Shown here piece by piece: positions 15,484-23,744 of a stretch of DNA of 64,000 bases (position 1 is its first letter; every line of letters begins with the position of its first letter). The notes beneath the pieces were generated by a model. The model made no database searches and was not told the DNA's origin. It worked only from the letters and a program-made list of their open reading frames with translations. Made by a program: the position numbers and the translations under genes. This DNA is from Streptomyces platensis. GTDB lineage: Bacteria > Actinomycetota > Actinomycetes > Streptomycetales > Streptomycetaceae. The stretch is from positions 5,580,001 through 5,644,000 of the forward strand of contig NZ_CP023691.1 of NCBI RefSeq assembly GCF_008704855.1, given 5' to 3'.

Positions 15484-15502
15484 TGTTGCACTCTCTGCAA
15501 CA
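15484..15502. promoter_or_regulatory. Candidate IclR operator in the divergent D-amino-acid promoter
   Basis: TGTTGCACTCTCTGCAACA is a perfect 7-5-7 inverted repeat, 20 bases upstream of the deaminase start, between the minus-strand and plus-strand operons. The IclR gene of this cluster is the natural candidate binder. Confidence 0.55.
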
Positions 15503-15676
15503 CTCATTGCGCATATCGCGTACCGCTGTCTAACATCCGGGCCATCGCACGGTCAATGGTGAGAAGCATGGCGGGGAACGGGCCGGAACGGGCCCTGTGC
15601 ACCGCCCCGGACGACACCCGGACCGCCGCTCCGGCCGCGCCCGGGTGAGCCGTACAGCGAAGGAGCACATCCGCTC

Positions 15677-16789
15677 ATGACCAGGTCCTCGAACGCCGGC
15701 GACGGTCAAGCCCCGGACGGCGCACCCGTCCCGGACATCGATGTCGTCTGCCTCGGCGAGTCCATGGTCACCTTCCTGCCCCGCCTGCCCGGGCGGCTCG
15801 CCGATGTCCCCTCCTTCGACCGCGCCATCGGCGGTGCCGAATCCAATGTCGCCTGCACCCTCGCCCGCACCGGCCACACCACCCGCTGGATCTCCCGGGT
15901 CGGCACCGACGGCTTCGGCGACCATCTGCTGGGCGCCATCGCCGACTGCGGCGTCGACGTCCGGCACGTCCGGCGCGACCCGCTGCGCCCCACCGGCGTC
16001 TACTTCCGCACGGCCGGCGACCGCGCCACCGGCACCCACGAAGTCGCCTACTACCGCGCCGGTTCCGCCGCCTCCGCCATGACGGCGGCCGACCTGGACC
16101 CGGCCGCCCTGTACGGCGGCCGGATCCTGCATCTGTCCGGCATCACGGCGGCGCTGTCCGCGGACTGCCTCGGCCTGCTGACGGAGCTGACCACCCGCCG
16201 CCCCGGGCGCCCGCTCCTCTCCTTCGACGTCAACTACCGGCCCGGGCTGTGGCAGGACACCGCGCGGGCACGGGTACTGCTCGACCTCGCGCGCGGCGCC
16301 GACCTCGTCTTCGTGGGCGATGACGAGGCCCGGGACGCCTGGGGCCTGCACGGTCCCCGGGCCATCCGCGAAGCGCTGCCGGAACCGCACACCCTGGTCG
16401 TCAAGCAGGGCAAGGCCGGAGCCACCGTGTTCCGGCGGACGCGGGAGCCGGGCGGCTGCTGCGACGACGCCACCGGCACCGCCACCTTCGTCCCCGCTCT
16501 GGACGTCGACCTCGTGGCGGCCACCGGCGCCGGAGACGCCTTCGCCGCCGGCTTCCTCTCCGCCACCCTCCGCGGCCTCCCGGACCGCGCCCGCCTCCGG
16601 CACGGCCATCTGTGGGCCGCCGCCGCCCTCACCGTCCCCGGCGATCTCGCCACCCCGCCGAGCCGGCCGTACGCCGACCGTTTGGCCGCCCTCGACGACC
16701 CGGCCTGGGCGGGACTGCACCTCGCTCCCGGCTGGACCGACGCCGCCACATCCGGCCACAGGGCCGACGAGGAGGTATCCACGCATTGA
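15677..16789 (+). CDS. PfkB-family sugar kinase (2-keto-3-deoxygluconate kinase-like)
   Basis: A 370-residue ribokinase-fold kinase. The N-terminal PfkB region has CLGESMVTFLP and AIGGAESNVACTLARTG (sugar-binding di-glycine). The C-terminal signature is DLVAATGAGDAFAAGFL, whose GAGD Asp is the catalytic base. SFDVNYRPGLW is characteristic of 2-keto-3-deoxygluconate kinases. It would phosphorylate a sugar acid such as KDG, which fits the GntP-type permease four genes downstream. ATG 15677 has GAAGGAG upstream at a rather long spacing. The kinase is the first gene of the plus-strand arm of the cluster and ends 73 bases before the IclR gene. Confidence 0.87.
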   Translation: MTRSSNAGDGQAPDGAPVPDIDVVCLGESMVTFLPRLPGRLADVPSFDRAIGGAESNVACTLARTGHTTRWISRVGTDGFGDHLLGAIADCGVDVRHVRRDPLRPTGVYFRTAGDRATGTHEVAYYRAGSAASAMTAADLDPAALYGGRILHLSGITAALSADCLGLLTELTTRRPGRPLLSFDVNYRPGLWQDTARARVLLDLARGADLVFVGDDEARDAWGLHGPRAIREALPEPHTLVVKQGKAGATVFRRTREPGGCCDDATGTATFVPALDVDLVAATGAGDAFAAGFLSATLRGLPDRARLRHGHLWAAAALTVPGDLATPPSRPYADRLAALDDPAWAGLHLAPGWTDAATSGHRADEEVSTH

Positions 16790-16862
16790 ACGAGCCACGA
16801 GCGAGAGCCATCGAGCGGTGCGCCCCGGGCGACCGGCGGGCCCGGCGGAACGAGGTGCCGGT

Positions 16863-17651
16863 ATGAGCCAGACCGTCGACCGGGCGCTGAGCATCCTGCC
16901 GCTGCTCGCCGAGGGGCCCGCCGACCTGGGCCAGGTCGCCGACCGGCTCGGCGTCCACAAGTCCACCGCCCTCCGGCTGCTGCGCACCCTCCATGAACAC
17001 GGCTTCGTCTACCGCCAGTCCGACCAGCGCTACCGCCTCGGCGCCCGGCTCTTCGTCCTCGCCCAGCAGGCCGTCGAGAACCTCGACGTACGCGAGATCG
17101 CCCACCCCCACCTCGTCGCACTCAACGAGAAGTGCGGACACACCGTCCACCTCGCGGTCCACGAGGAGAACGAGGTCCTTTACATCGACAAGGTGGAGAG
17201 CCGCTACCCCGTCCGGATGTACTCCCGGATCGGCAAACCCGTCGCGATCACGGTCGCCGCGGTCGCCAAGCTGCTCCTCGCCGACCTCCCCGAACCCGAG
17301 CGCCGCGCCCTCGCCGAGAAGCTCGACTACCCCCGCTACACGTCCCGTTCGACCCATGACGCCACGGCGTTCCTCGCCGAACTGGCCACGGTCCGCGAAC
17401 AGGGCTGGGCCACCGACCTCGGTGGCCACGAGGAGTCCATCAACTGCGTCGCGGCCCCCGTCCGCGGCGCCGACGGCCGTCTGGTCGCCGCCATGTCGGT
17501 CTCCGCACCGAATGTCGTCGTCAGCGCCGGGGAGCTCCTCGGACTGCTCCCGCTGGTCCGCCGCACCGCCGACGCCATCAGCCGGGAGTACTCCGGAACC
17601 GCCGTCCCCTCATCAGCCACCGACCCCGCAGAGGAAGCCCGCACCCCATGA
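16863..17651 (+). CDS. IclR-family transcriptional regulator
   Basis: A 262-residue regulator. The N-terminal winged helix is at about residues 3-60 (SQTVDRALSILPLLAEGPAD, then VHKSTALRLLRTLHEHGFV). The IclR effector domain spans about 75-250, with GHTVHLAVHEENEVLYIDK and INCVAAPVRGADG. IclR proteins usually respond to small organic acids or aromatics and control the adjacent catabolic operons. The gene sits in the middle of the cluster, its stop overlaps the ridA start (ATGA), and a palindrome suited to a dimeric regulator lies in the divergent promoter at 15484-15502. It is therefore the probable local switch. Confidence 0.92.
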   Translation: MSQTVDRALSILPLLAEGPADLGQVADRLGVHKSTALRLLRTLHEHGFVYRQSDQRYRLGARLFVLAQQAVENLDVREIAHPHLVALNEKCGHTVHLAVHEENEVLYIDKVESRYPVRMYSRIGKPVAITVAAVAKLLLADLPEPERRALAEKLDYPRYTSRSTHDATAFLAELATVREQGWATDLGGHEESINCVAAPVRGADGRLVAAMSVSAPNVVVSAGELLGLLPLVRRTADAISREYSGTAVPSSATDPAEEARTP

Positions 17652-18058
17652 CCGAGAAGACCGCGCTCACCCCGGCCACCCACACCGCCCCGCCCGCGAA
17701 GTTCTCCCACGGCGTCAGGAAGGGCAATATCCTCCAGGTCGCGGGCCAGGTGGGCTTCCTCCCCGCCGTCGAGGGCCAGGCCCCCACCCCGGCCGGCCCC
17801 ACCCTGCGCGAGCAGACCCTCCAGACCCTCGCCAACGTCAAGGCCATCCTCCAAGAGGGCGGCGCCAGTTGGGACGACGCGATGATGATCCGCGTCTACC
17901 TCACCGATGTGGCGCACTTCGCCGAGATGAACGAGATCTACAACGCCTACTTCGAGGAGCAGGGCCTCAAGGAGGCCCCCGCCGCCCGCACCACCGTCTA
18001 CGTCGGTCTGCCCAAGGGGCTCCTCATCGAGATCGACGCCCTCGCCGTCCTGAGCTGA
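17648..18058 (+). CDS. ridA: RidA-family enamine/imine deaminase
   Basis: A 136-residue YjgF/RidA protein translationally coupled to the IclR gene by ATGA. Family motifs are visible: GNILQVAGQVGF near the N-terminus, LREQTLQTLANVKAILQEGG, and the C-terminal PAARTTVYVGLPKGLLIEIDALAV with the arginine that holds the substrate carboxylate. RidA hydrolyses 2-aminoacrylate and similar enamines released by PLP enzymes. Its place beside a D-serine/threonine-type deaminase makes sense, because that enzyme would release such reactive intermediates. Confidence 0.92.
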   Translation: MTEKTALTPATHTAPPAKFSHGVRKGNILQVAGQVGFLPAVEGQAPTPAGPTLREQTLQTLANVKAILQEGGASWDDAMMIRVYLTDVAHFAEMNEIYNAYFEEQGLKEAPAARTTVYVGLPKGLLIEIDALAVLS

Positions 18059-18183
18059 GCCACCCGCTGTGCCGTTAGTACGCCCGCACCATCCGCCGCA
18101 CGGCAGGGCATCCCGCACCGACGGGGCGCCCTGCCGCGGTCCGCCCTGCCTGGAAATCCGCTGACTGCCACCGGAGTTCTCGT

Positions 18184-19668
18184 ATGTACCTCGCTGCCAC
18201 GACCGCCGCCCCGGCCACCCCGCCACCACCACCCCACACCGGTGGACTGCTCGCCCTGATACCGGGCACCGCGGGCCTGCTGACGGTCGCCGCCCTGGGC
18301 ATCGCCCTGCTCCTCGTACTGATCATCAAGGTCCGGCTCCAGCCGTTCGTCGCGCTGCTGACCGTCTCCATCGCGGTCGGTCTGGCCGCCGGGCTCTCGG
18401 TCACCGAACTCTTCGGCACGGTCCAGAAGTCCGACGCCGTCTCGCTGATCGAGACCGGCATGGGCGGCATCCTCGGGCATGTCGCGATCATCATCGGCCT
18501 GGGCACCATGCTCGGCGCGATCCTCGAAGTCTCCGGCGGCGCCGAGGTGTTGAGCGCCCGGCTGCGCCACCTCTTCGGCGAGCGGCGCGCCCCCCTCGCG
18601 ATGGGCCTGACCGGCCTGATCTTCGGCATCCCGGTCTTCTTCGACGTCGGCATCTTCGTCCTGGCCCCGATCGTCTACGCGGCCGCCAAGAGGTCCGGCA
18701 AGTCGATCCTCCTCTACTGCATGCCACTCCTCGCGGGCCTCTCCATGACGCACGCGTTCCTGCCGCCGCACCCCGGCCCGGTCGCCGCCGCCGGCCTCTT
18801 CAAGGTCGACCTGGGCTGGGTCATCCTGATGGGCCTCGTCTGCGGCCTCCCGGCGGTGCTCGCCGCCTGGGGTTACGCGGCCTGGATCGGCAAGCGCCTC
18901 TTCGTCGCCGTCCCGCAGGACATGGTGGACGCGGCCGACGAGGCCAAGGCCGCCGTCGCCGCCGAAAAGCCCGCCGCCGGCGCTCCCGCCCACGAGAAGC
19001 CGGTCGCCCTGACCACCGTCCTCACCATCATCGGCACCCCGCTCCTGCTCATCCTCCTGGCGACCTTCTCCTCCATCGCCCTGGCGCCCTCGCCCGGCCG
19101 CTCGGTGATCGAGTTCTTCGGGCACCCCTTCGTGGCCCTGACGCTCGCCCTGCTGCTGTCGTACTACCTGCTGGGCATCCGCCGCGGCTGGTCCCGCACG
19201 TCCCTGGAGCGGGTCTCCACCGCCTCGCTCAAGCCGGTCGGCAACATCATCCTGGTCGTGGGCGCCGGCGGTATCTTCGGCGCCGTCCTCAAGGGCAGCG
19301 GCGTCGCCACCGCCCTCTCCGACACCTTCCACCACGTCGGCCTGCCGGTCCTCGTCCTCGCCTACCTGCTCTCCCTCGCCCTCCGCGTCGCCCAGGGCTC
19401 CGCCACGGTCGCCATCGTCACCACGGCCGGCATCGTCGTCCCCCTCGTCGAGGGCCAGGGCATGTCCCAGGCCCACCTCGCCCTGATCATCATGGCCATC
19501 TCGGCAGGCTCGATCTTCGCCTCGCACGTCAACGACGGCGGCTTCTGGATGGTGAGCAAGTACTTCGGCATCTCCGAACGGGACACCCTGAAGTCCTGGA
19601 CGGTGCTGGAATCGGTGCTGTCGGTGGCGGGGTTCGCGGTGGCGGCTGTGGTGAGCCTGGTGGTGTAG
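18184..19668 (+). CDS. GntP-family permease (gluconate/sugar-acid:H+ symporter)
   Basis: A 494-residue integral membrane protein with about 12-14 hydrophobic segments. GntP family motifs are present: GMGGILGHVAIIIGLGTMLG, FGIPVFFDVGIFVLAPI, and FLPPHPGPVAAAG. A central hydrophilic loop (about residues 255-280) precedes the second half of the transporter. GntP members import gluconate, related sugar acids, fructuronate or D-serine (DsdX is a homologue). Given a PfkB/KDG-like kinase and a D-amino-acid deaminase in the same cluster, either a sugar acid or a D-amino acid is possible. GGAG lies seven bases before ATG 18184. It is last in its operon. Confidence 0.9.
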   Translation: MYLAATTAAPATPPPPPHTGGLLALIPGTAGLLTVAALGIALLLVLIIKVRLQPFVALLTVSIAVGLAAGLSVTELFGTVQKSDAVSLIETGMGGILGHVAIIIGLGTMLGAILEVSGGAEVLSARLRHLFGERRAPLAMGLTGLIFGIPVFFDVGIFVLAPIVYAAAKRSGKSILLYCMPLLAGLSMTHAFLPPHPGPVAAAGLFKVDLGWVILMGLVCGLPAVLAAWGYAAWIGKRLFVAVPQDMVDAADEAKAAVAAEKPAAGAPAHEKPVALTTVLTIIGTPLLLILLATFSSIALAPSPGRSVIEFFGHPFVALTLALLLSYYLLGIRRGWSRTSLERVSTASLKPVGNIILVVGAGGIFGAVLKGSGVATALSDTFHHVGLPVLVLAYLLSLALRVAQGSATVAIVTTAGIVVPLVEGQGMSQAHLALIIMAISAGSIFASHVNDGGFWMVSKYFGISERDTLKSWTVLESVLSVAGFAVAAVVSLVV

Positions 19669-19855
19669 TCACCGGATTCCGGGTCCGGCAGACCGTGGTG
19701 CACTTTCGGCACCCATAAGGCAGATCGAGCAGGAACTGGCCGAACCCTACGTCAGGTGACGGATGTCTATCTCCTGTCGCAAGCCTACGTTTCGGACAGC
19801 GTTCGGCCGGCTGAGGTCGGCCCGACTGAGAAAGCCTGCCGAAGGAGCCCGCGTC

Positions 19856-21079
19856 ATGATGACCGCTGAACCGATTCCCCACCGATCACGCCAACGGGGC
19901 ACTGCTCTGTTCCTCGCCACCGCTCTGGCCGGCTTGGGTATGGCGGCATTCCCGCTCGCCGGAACAGCCCAGGCGGCCGACCCGCAGTGCGACCAGACGG
20001 CTGTCCTCGGGTGCCTGGACCTTTCGCCGGCACCGATGAACCCGGACTTGCACATGGGGTTTCAAGATGACGCACCAACCAACGGCAGTGGGCTCTACGC
20101 GCGAAAGGGCAGCGCCGCCGGCAACTGGAGCTTTCGTGGTAACGACGACGGAAGCTTCCAGATGGTGAACAACGGCACCGGAAAGTGTGTCGAGACCGTG
20201 CAACCCGATTCGAGCATCAGCCTCCACTTCCCTCAGCTGGCGGACTGCTCCGGCGCAGACGTGCAGAAGTTCTACGCGCAAAAGGAAGACGACCAAGGCA
20301 ACTACCGCATCCGGAGCGTGACCACCGACAAGTGTCTGGATGCCAGGCGCGCGTATTCCCCGGAAAATCGCCCGGAACCCGTGCTGGAACTCTACGGCTG
20401 TATTGCCGAAAGCAGCGGCCAGATATGGAACGTCGCGGGAATGACTCCCGGGCAGGACAAGCCGTCGTCCGCGCTCGACGCCATGGCGACCCGGTACGCC
20501 CTGAGGCAGTTCGACAACGGGTCCGGCGTCATCAAGTCGGCGACCTACGACATCACCGATTCCTCCCAGAAGGTGACCTGGAAGAACGAGCTCGTCTCAC
20601 AATCCAGCAGTGAGAAGGGGCAGGGCCCGTACTGCAGCAACCCGGGCCCCGCGGGAAGTGGCGACCTGACCTGCACCATGAACTGGACGCAGACCACCTC
20701 GAAGGAAACCAACTGGTCCAACACCTTCAACGTCGGCATTACCGCTGGATTCTCGGGAACCCAGAAGACTCCTGTGACGGCCCAGCTCTCCATTGGCTAC
20801 TCCCACACCTGGGGTGGAAGCGTCACCGAGGCTGAGATGTCCGGTAACGGCGTCCTGGTTGTGGTGCCTCCCGGGTACAAGGGATGGCTGGCGCGGAAGG
20901 TGCCCTACAAGGCGACGACCGGCGACTGGACGATCACCACGGACATCGGAAAGAGCTGGAAGGGCACCGGCACGGTCAATCAGGCCGTCAGCGGAGTCGA
21001 GGGCTACTATCCCGAACTCGTGAAGTGCACGGACCAGACCACCGACGAGGCATGCACCTCCACGAGCAACGGGCAGTAG
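19856..21079 (+). CDS. Secreted beta-trefoil lectin with aerolysin-like pore-forming domain (predicted)
   Basis: A 407-residue exported protein. The signal peptide is residues 1-41 (arginine-rich start, hydrophobic core, AQA-A cleavage). A ricin-B-type beta-trefoil spans about 44-194 with repeats NGTGKCVET, TTDKCLDA and the QxW-like SGQIWNV. The C-terminal half (about 205-400) is beta-rich and Ser/Thr-rich. A long alternating polar/hydrophobic stretch around 275-325 (NVGITAGFSG, QLSIGYSHTWGGS) and the segment KVPYKATTGDWTITT resemble the stem and neck of aerolysin/ETX-MTX2-type beta-pore-formers. Cysteines are paired in number and probably disulfide-bonded. GAAGGAG lies before ATG 19856. Codon third positions look clearly less GC-rich than in neighbours, suggesting horizontal acquisition. 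Assignment of the C-terminal fold is by pattern only. Confidence 0.65.
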   Translation: MMTAEPIPHRSRQRGTALFLATALAGLGMAAFPLAGTAQAADPQCDQTAVLGCLDLSPAPMNPDLHMGFQDDAPTNGSGLYARKGSAAGNWSFRGNDDGSFQMVNNGTGKCVETVQPDSSISLHFPQLADCSGADVQKFYAQKEDDQGNYRIRSVTTDKCLDARRAYSPENRPEPVLELYGCIAESSGQIWNVAGMTPGQDKPSSALDAMATRYALRQFDNGSGVIKSATYDITDSSQKVTWKNELVSQSSSEKGQGPYCSNPGPAGSGDLTCTMNWTQTTSKETNWSNTFNVGITAGFSGTQKTPVTAQLSIGYSHTWGGSVTEAEMSGNGVLVVVPPGYKGWLARKVPYKATTGDWTITTDIGKSWKGTGTVNQAVSGVEGYYPELVKCTDQTTDEACTSTSNGQ

Positions 21080-21117
21080 TGCGGGCCCCGGCCGCACGGA
21101 CGATCAGCCGGCCCTGA

Positions 21118-21155
21118 GGCCTGCCGGGAAGCATCCTCGCGCTTCCCGGCAGGCC
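21118..21155. terminator. Bidirectional terminator between the lectin/pore-former and the carboxypeptidase
   Basis: Perfect 15-bp arms (21118-21132 and 21141-21155, GGCCTGCCGGGAAGC) with an 8-base loop, between two convergent genes. Confidence 0.8.
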
Positions 21156-21185
21156 CTTGGGCTCGAAGGAGCAGGAGCGGGGCGA

Positions 21186-22535
21186 TCAACTCCCCTTGCA
21201 GTACTGCCCTTCCTTGCCGATCGCCCGGTACGGGCAGTCGGCGATCTCCAGGAACCGCAGCACCGCCTCCCGGTTCCGGGACGTCTCCTTCGGGATCACC
21301 GAATCCTTCGGGTAGAAGCCGCCGGACCCGAACGAGGACGGGAACATCTCAAAGGTGTAGGCGAAGATGCGCTGGTCGCCCCAGAGCCAGTCGTCGATCG
21401 CGCCGTCGGTGATGTACAGGTCGCTGGACTGCTCGGGGGTGTAGCCGTTGGTGGCGGCCATGTTTTTGCCGAGGGTGGCGAAGGTGTCGTGTTCGTCCTT
21501 GGTCATGCCGTCGCCGGTGTCGTCGTTGGTGAAGCCGAAGGGCCACAGGACCAGTTCGCTGTAGGTGTGGAAGTCGATGGCGGCCGTGATCTGCTGTTTG
21601 CCGCCCACCTTGCGGTCGTGGACGAACTTCGAGACGACCTGGACCTCGGGGGCGGAGGCGGCGGAGGCGCCGCGGTAGGTCTCGGAGGAGGGGCTGGACG
21701 AGGAGCCGCCGCAGCAGCCCCACTTGAAGTCCCAGTTGCGGTTGAGGTCGGTGCCGACCGCACGGGAACCCGCGTTGGGCTGGCGGTTCTTGCGCCAGCT
21801 GCGGAAGGAGCCGGAGGCGATGTCGTACTCGCCGCCGTCCGGGTTCAGGTCGGGGATGATCCAGATCTCGCGGGAGTCGAGCATCTTGGTGATGCGGGAG
21901 TCGCTGCCGTACTTCGAGGTGAACTCGTTGAGCAGGTAGAGGGCCATCTCGACCGTGAGGTGTTCCCGGGCGTGCTGGTGGGCGGTGAAGAGGACCTCGG
22001 GCTCCTGCTCGTCCTTGGTGACGTTCTTGCTGAGTTTGAGGGCGAGGAGGTTGCGGCCCTCATGGGAGGTGCCGATGACCTGCTTGCTCAGGATGTCCGG
22101 GTGCTTGGCGACGAGGGCGTCGATCTCCTTCGTGGCCTCGTCGTAGGTGTGGTAGTTCGTGTAGCCGGCCGGGAAGTCCTTGCCGCGGGGCTTGTGCGGG
22201 GACGTGGCGAAGCCCGGCGGGTCGGGCAACTTGCGCAGTGTGTGCCCGAGTTGTCGGACCGCGGTGGCCTGGGCGCGGGTCGCGGTGATGACGACCGCGC
22301 GGGCGTGGACCTCGTCGATGCTGACGCCGGTCGCGGCCAGGGCGGTGCGTTCCGTACGGGTGGCGAGGCCGGTGACCTCGTATTGGTGGGGGAGTTCGGC
22401 CTGTTGGGCGGGGCCGGCGGTGGGCCCGGCCGATGGGGCGTTCTGCGCCTGGGCGGCGGCGATGGGGGCGGCGAGCGCGAGGGAGAGGAGTGCGGCGAGG
22501 ACGGTCGTACGTCCGCCGCGGATACGTGGTCGCAT
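21186..22535 (-). CDS. Secreted M14-family zinc carboxypeptidase
   Basis: A 449-residue protein. The signal peptide is about 1-30 (LAALLSLALAAPIAAAQAQ) and the propeptide runs to about 115. The mature peptidase begins near FPAGYTNYHTYDE, as in carboxypeptidases T and SG. The zinc ligands are in TAHQHAREHLT (HxxE) and AIDFHTYSEL. The substrate-binding NxR region is TDLNRNWDFKWG, and the catalytic Glu is in FAYTFEMFP. It should remove C-terminal residues from extracellular peptides. A divergent secreted serine protease shares its upstream region, so the two may be co-induced during growth on protein. Confidence 0.93.
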   Translation of the reverse strand: MRPRIRGGRTTVLAALLSLALAAPIAAAQAQNAPSAGPTAGPAQQAELPHQYEVTGLATRTERTALAATGVSIDEVHARAVVITATRAQATAVRQLGHTLRKLPDPPGFATSPHKPRGKDFPAGYTNYHTYDEATKEIDALVAKHPDILSKQVIGTSHEGRNLLALKLSKNVTKDEQEPEVLFTAHQHAREHLTVEMALYLLNEFTSKYGSDSRITKMLDSREIWIIPDLNPDGGEYDIASGSFRSWRKNRQPNAGSRAVGTDLNRNWDFKWGCCGGSSSSPSSETYRGASAASAPEVQVVSKFVHDRKVGGKQQITAAIDFHTYSELVLWPFGFTNDDTGDGMTKDEHDTFATLGKNMAATNGYTPEQSSDLYITDGAIDDWLWGDQRIFAYTFEMFPSSFGSGGFYPKDSVIPKETSRNREAVLRFLEIADCPYRAIGKEGQYCKGS

Positions 22536-22782
22536 GCGGTCTCCTGTGGGGTGTGAGGCGAAGCGACGGTGTCAGCTTTGGGCGATGTCATGGCCGTGAC
22601 AAGGCGTCTGACGGTCAATTCCGGGCCCGCGGGAATCGGCCACCGGAAAGTGGCGAATCCCTCAACTTGCTGCTGACGGGCGGAAATTGATTGCCAGGCG
22701 GTGCCGAGTCGCCAACAATGCGCACGACAAAACCGAAGTTCCCCGCAAGGGCTTCGGTGACAGACGCTGAGAGGACCCCCAC
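22536..22782. promoter_or_regulatory. Divergent promoter region of two secreted proteases
   Basis: 247 bases between the carboxypeptidase and serine protease starts, with AT-richer patches near 22680-22740 and a GAGAGGA ribosome-binding site for the serine protease. No clear shared operator was found. Confidence 0.5.
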
Positions 22783-23661
22783 ATGAATCGACCTCTCGTC
22801 GGCACCCTGGCCACGGCCGCACTGGGCGCCGCAACCCTGCTGGGCACCGTCGGAACGGCGCACGCCGCGCCGCAGGACGGTGGCCGGTACCCCACGCAGC
22901 ACAAGAAGACCAAGGCGGTGGACTTCGCCGGCAGTGTCGCGCTGAGCAACTGCTCCGGCTCGGTCGTCCGGATGCCCGGTTCGAAGCCGGAGGACCCGGC
23001 GCTGGTGATGTCCAACGGCCACTGCCTGGAAGGCGATATGCCCGGCGCCGGTGAGGTCGTCGTCGACAAGCCGTCCAGCCGCAGCTTCACCCTGCTGGAC
23101 AAGTCGGCCGGCAAGCTGGGCACCATCAAGGCCACCAAGGTCGCCTACGCCACGATGACCGACACCGATGTCTCGTTCTACGAGACCGGGTCGACCTACG
23201 CCGAGATCGAGAAGAAGTACAAGGTCAAGCCGCTGGAGCTGGCCACCGAGCACCCGGCCAAGGACGCGAAGATCAGCATCGTCTCCGGCTACTGGAAGAA
23301 GATCTACTCCTGCGGCATCGACGGGTTCGCCGCCACCCTCAAGGAGGGCGAGTGGACCTGGAAGGACTCGGTCCGCTACACCCCGGAGTGCCAGATCATC
23401 GGCGGCACGTCCGGCTCGCCGGTGGTCGACACCGCGACCGGCAAGGTCACGGCCATCAACAACACCAGCAACGAGAGCGGCGAGGAGTGCACCCTCAACA
23501 ACCCCTGTGAGGTGGACGAGAACGGCAAGAAGACGGTGCACAAGGGCATCGGCTACGCCCAGGAGACGTACCAGATACCGAAGTGCTTCGGCGACGGCAA
23601 CAAGCTGGACCTGAACGCCGAGGGCTGTGTGCTGCCGAAGCCGAAGGCCGCGCGCCGGTGA
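22783..23661 (+). CDS. Secreted trypsin-like serine protease (S1/V8-type)
   Basis: A 292-residue protein with a signal peptide ending AHA-AP near residue 28. The catalytic triad is readable: His in MSNGHCLEGD, Asp in TDTDVSFYE, and the nucleophile Ser in IIGGTSGSPVVD. Several cysteines (SNCSGS, NGHC, YSCGID, PECQI, EECTLNNPC, KCFG, EGCV) suggest multiple disulfides. A short basic tail ends the protein. The arrangement fits a compact extracellular chymotrypsin-fold protease. GAGAGGA precedes ATG 22783. It is monocistronic, ending at a bidirectional terminator. Confidence 0.9.
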   Translation: MNRPLVGTLATAALGAATLLGTVGTAHAAPQDGGRYPTQHKKTKAVDFAGSVALSNCSGSVVRMPGSKPEDPALVMSNGHCLEGDMPGAGEVVVDKPSSRSFTLLDKSAGKLGTIKATKVAYATMTDTDVSFYETGSTYAEIEKKYKVKPLELATEHPAKDAKISIVSGYWKKIYSCGIDGFAATLKEGEWTWKDSVRYTPECQIIGGTSGSPVVDTATGKVTAINNTSNESGEECTLNNPCEVDENGKKTVHKGIGYAQETYQIPKCFGDGNKLDLNAEGCVLPKPKAARR

Positions 23662-23679
23662 GCTGAAGCAGGAGCCGCA

Positions 23680-23716
23680 CCCCGGGTCCCGTGCGCGAGG
23701 TGCGCGGGACCCGGGG
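23680..23716. terminator. Bidirectional terminator between serine protease and chitinase
   Basis: Arms CCCCGGGTCCCG (23680-23691) and 23705-23716 are fully complementary, between convergent genes. Confidence 0.75.
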
Positions 23717-23744
23717 CGGGGCCACGTGGTGCGGGCGGGCGGTG

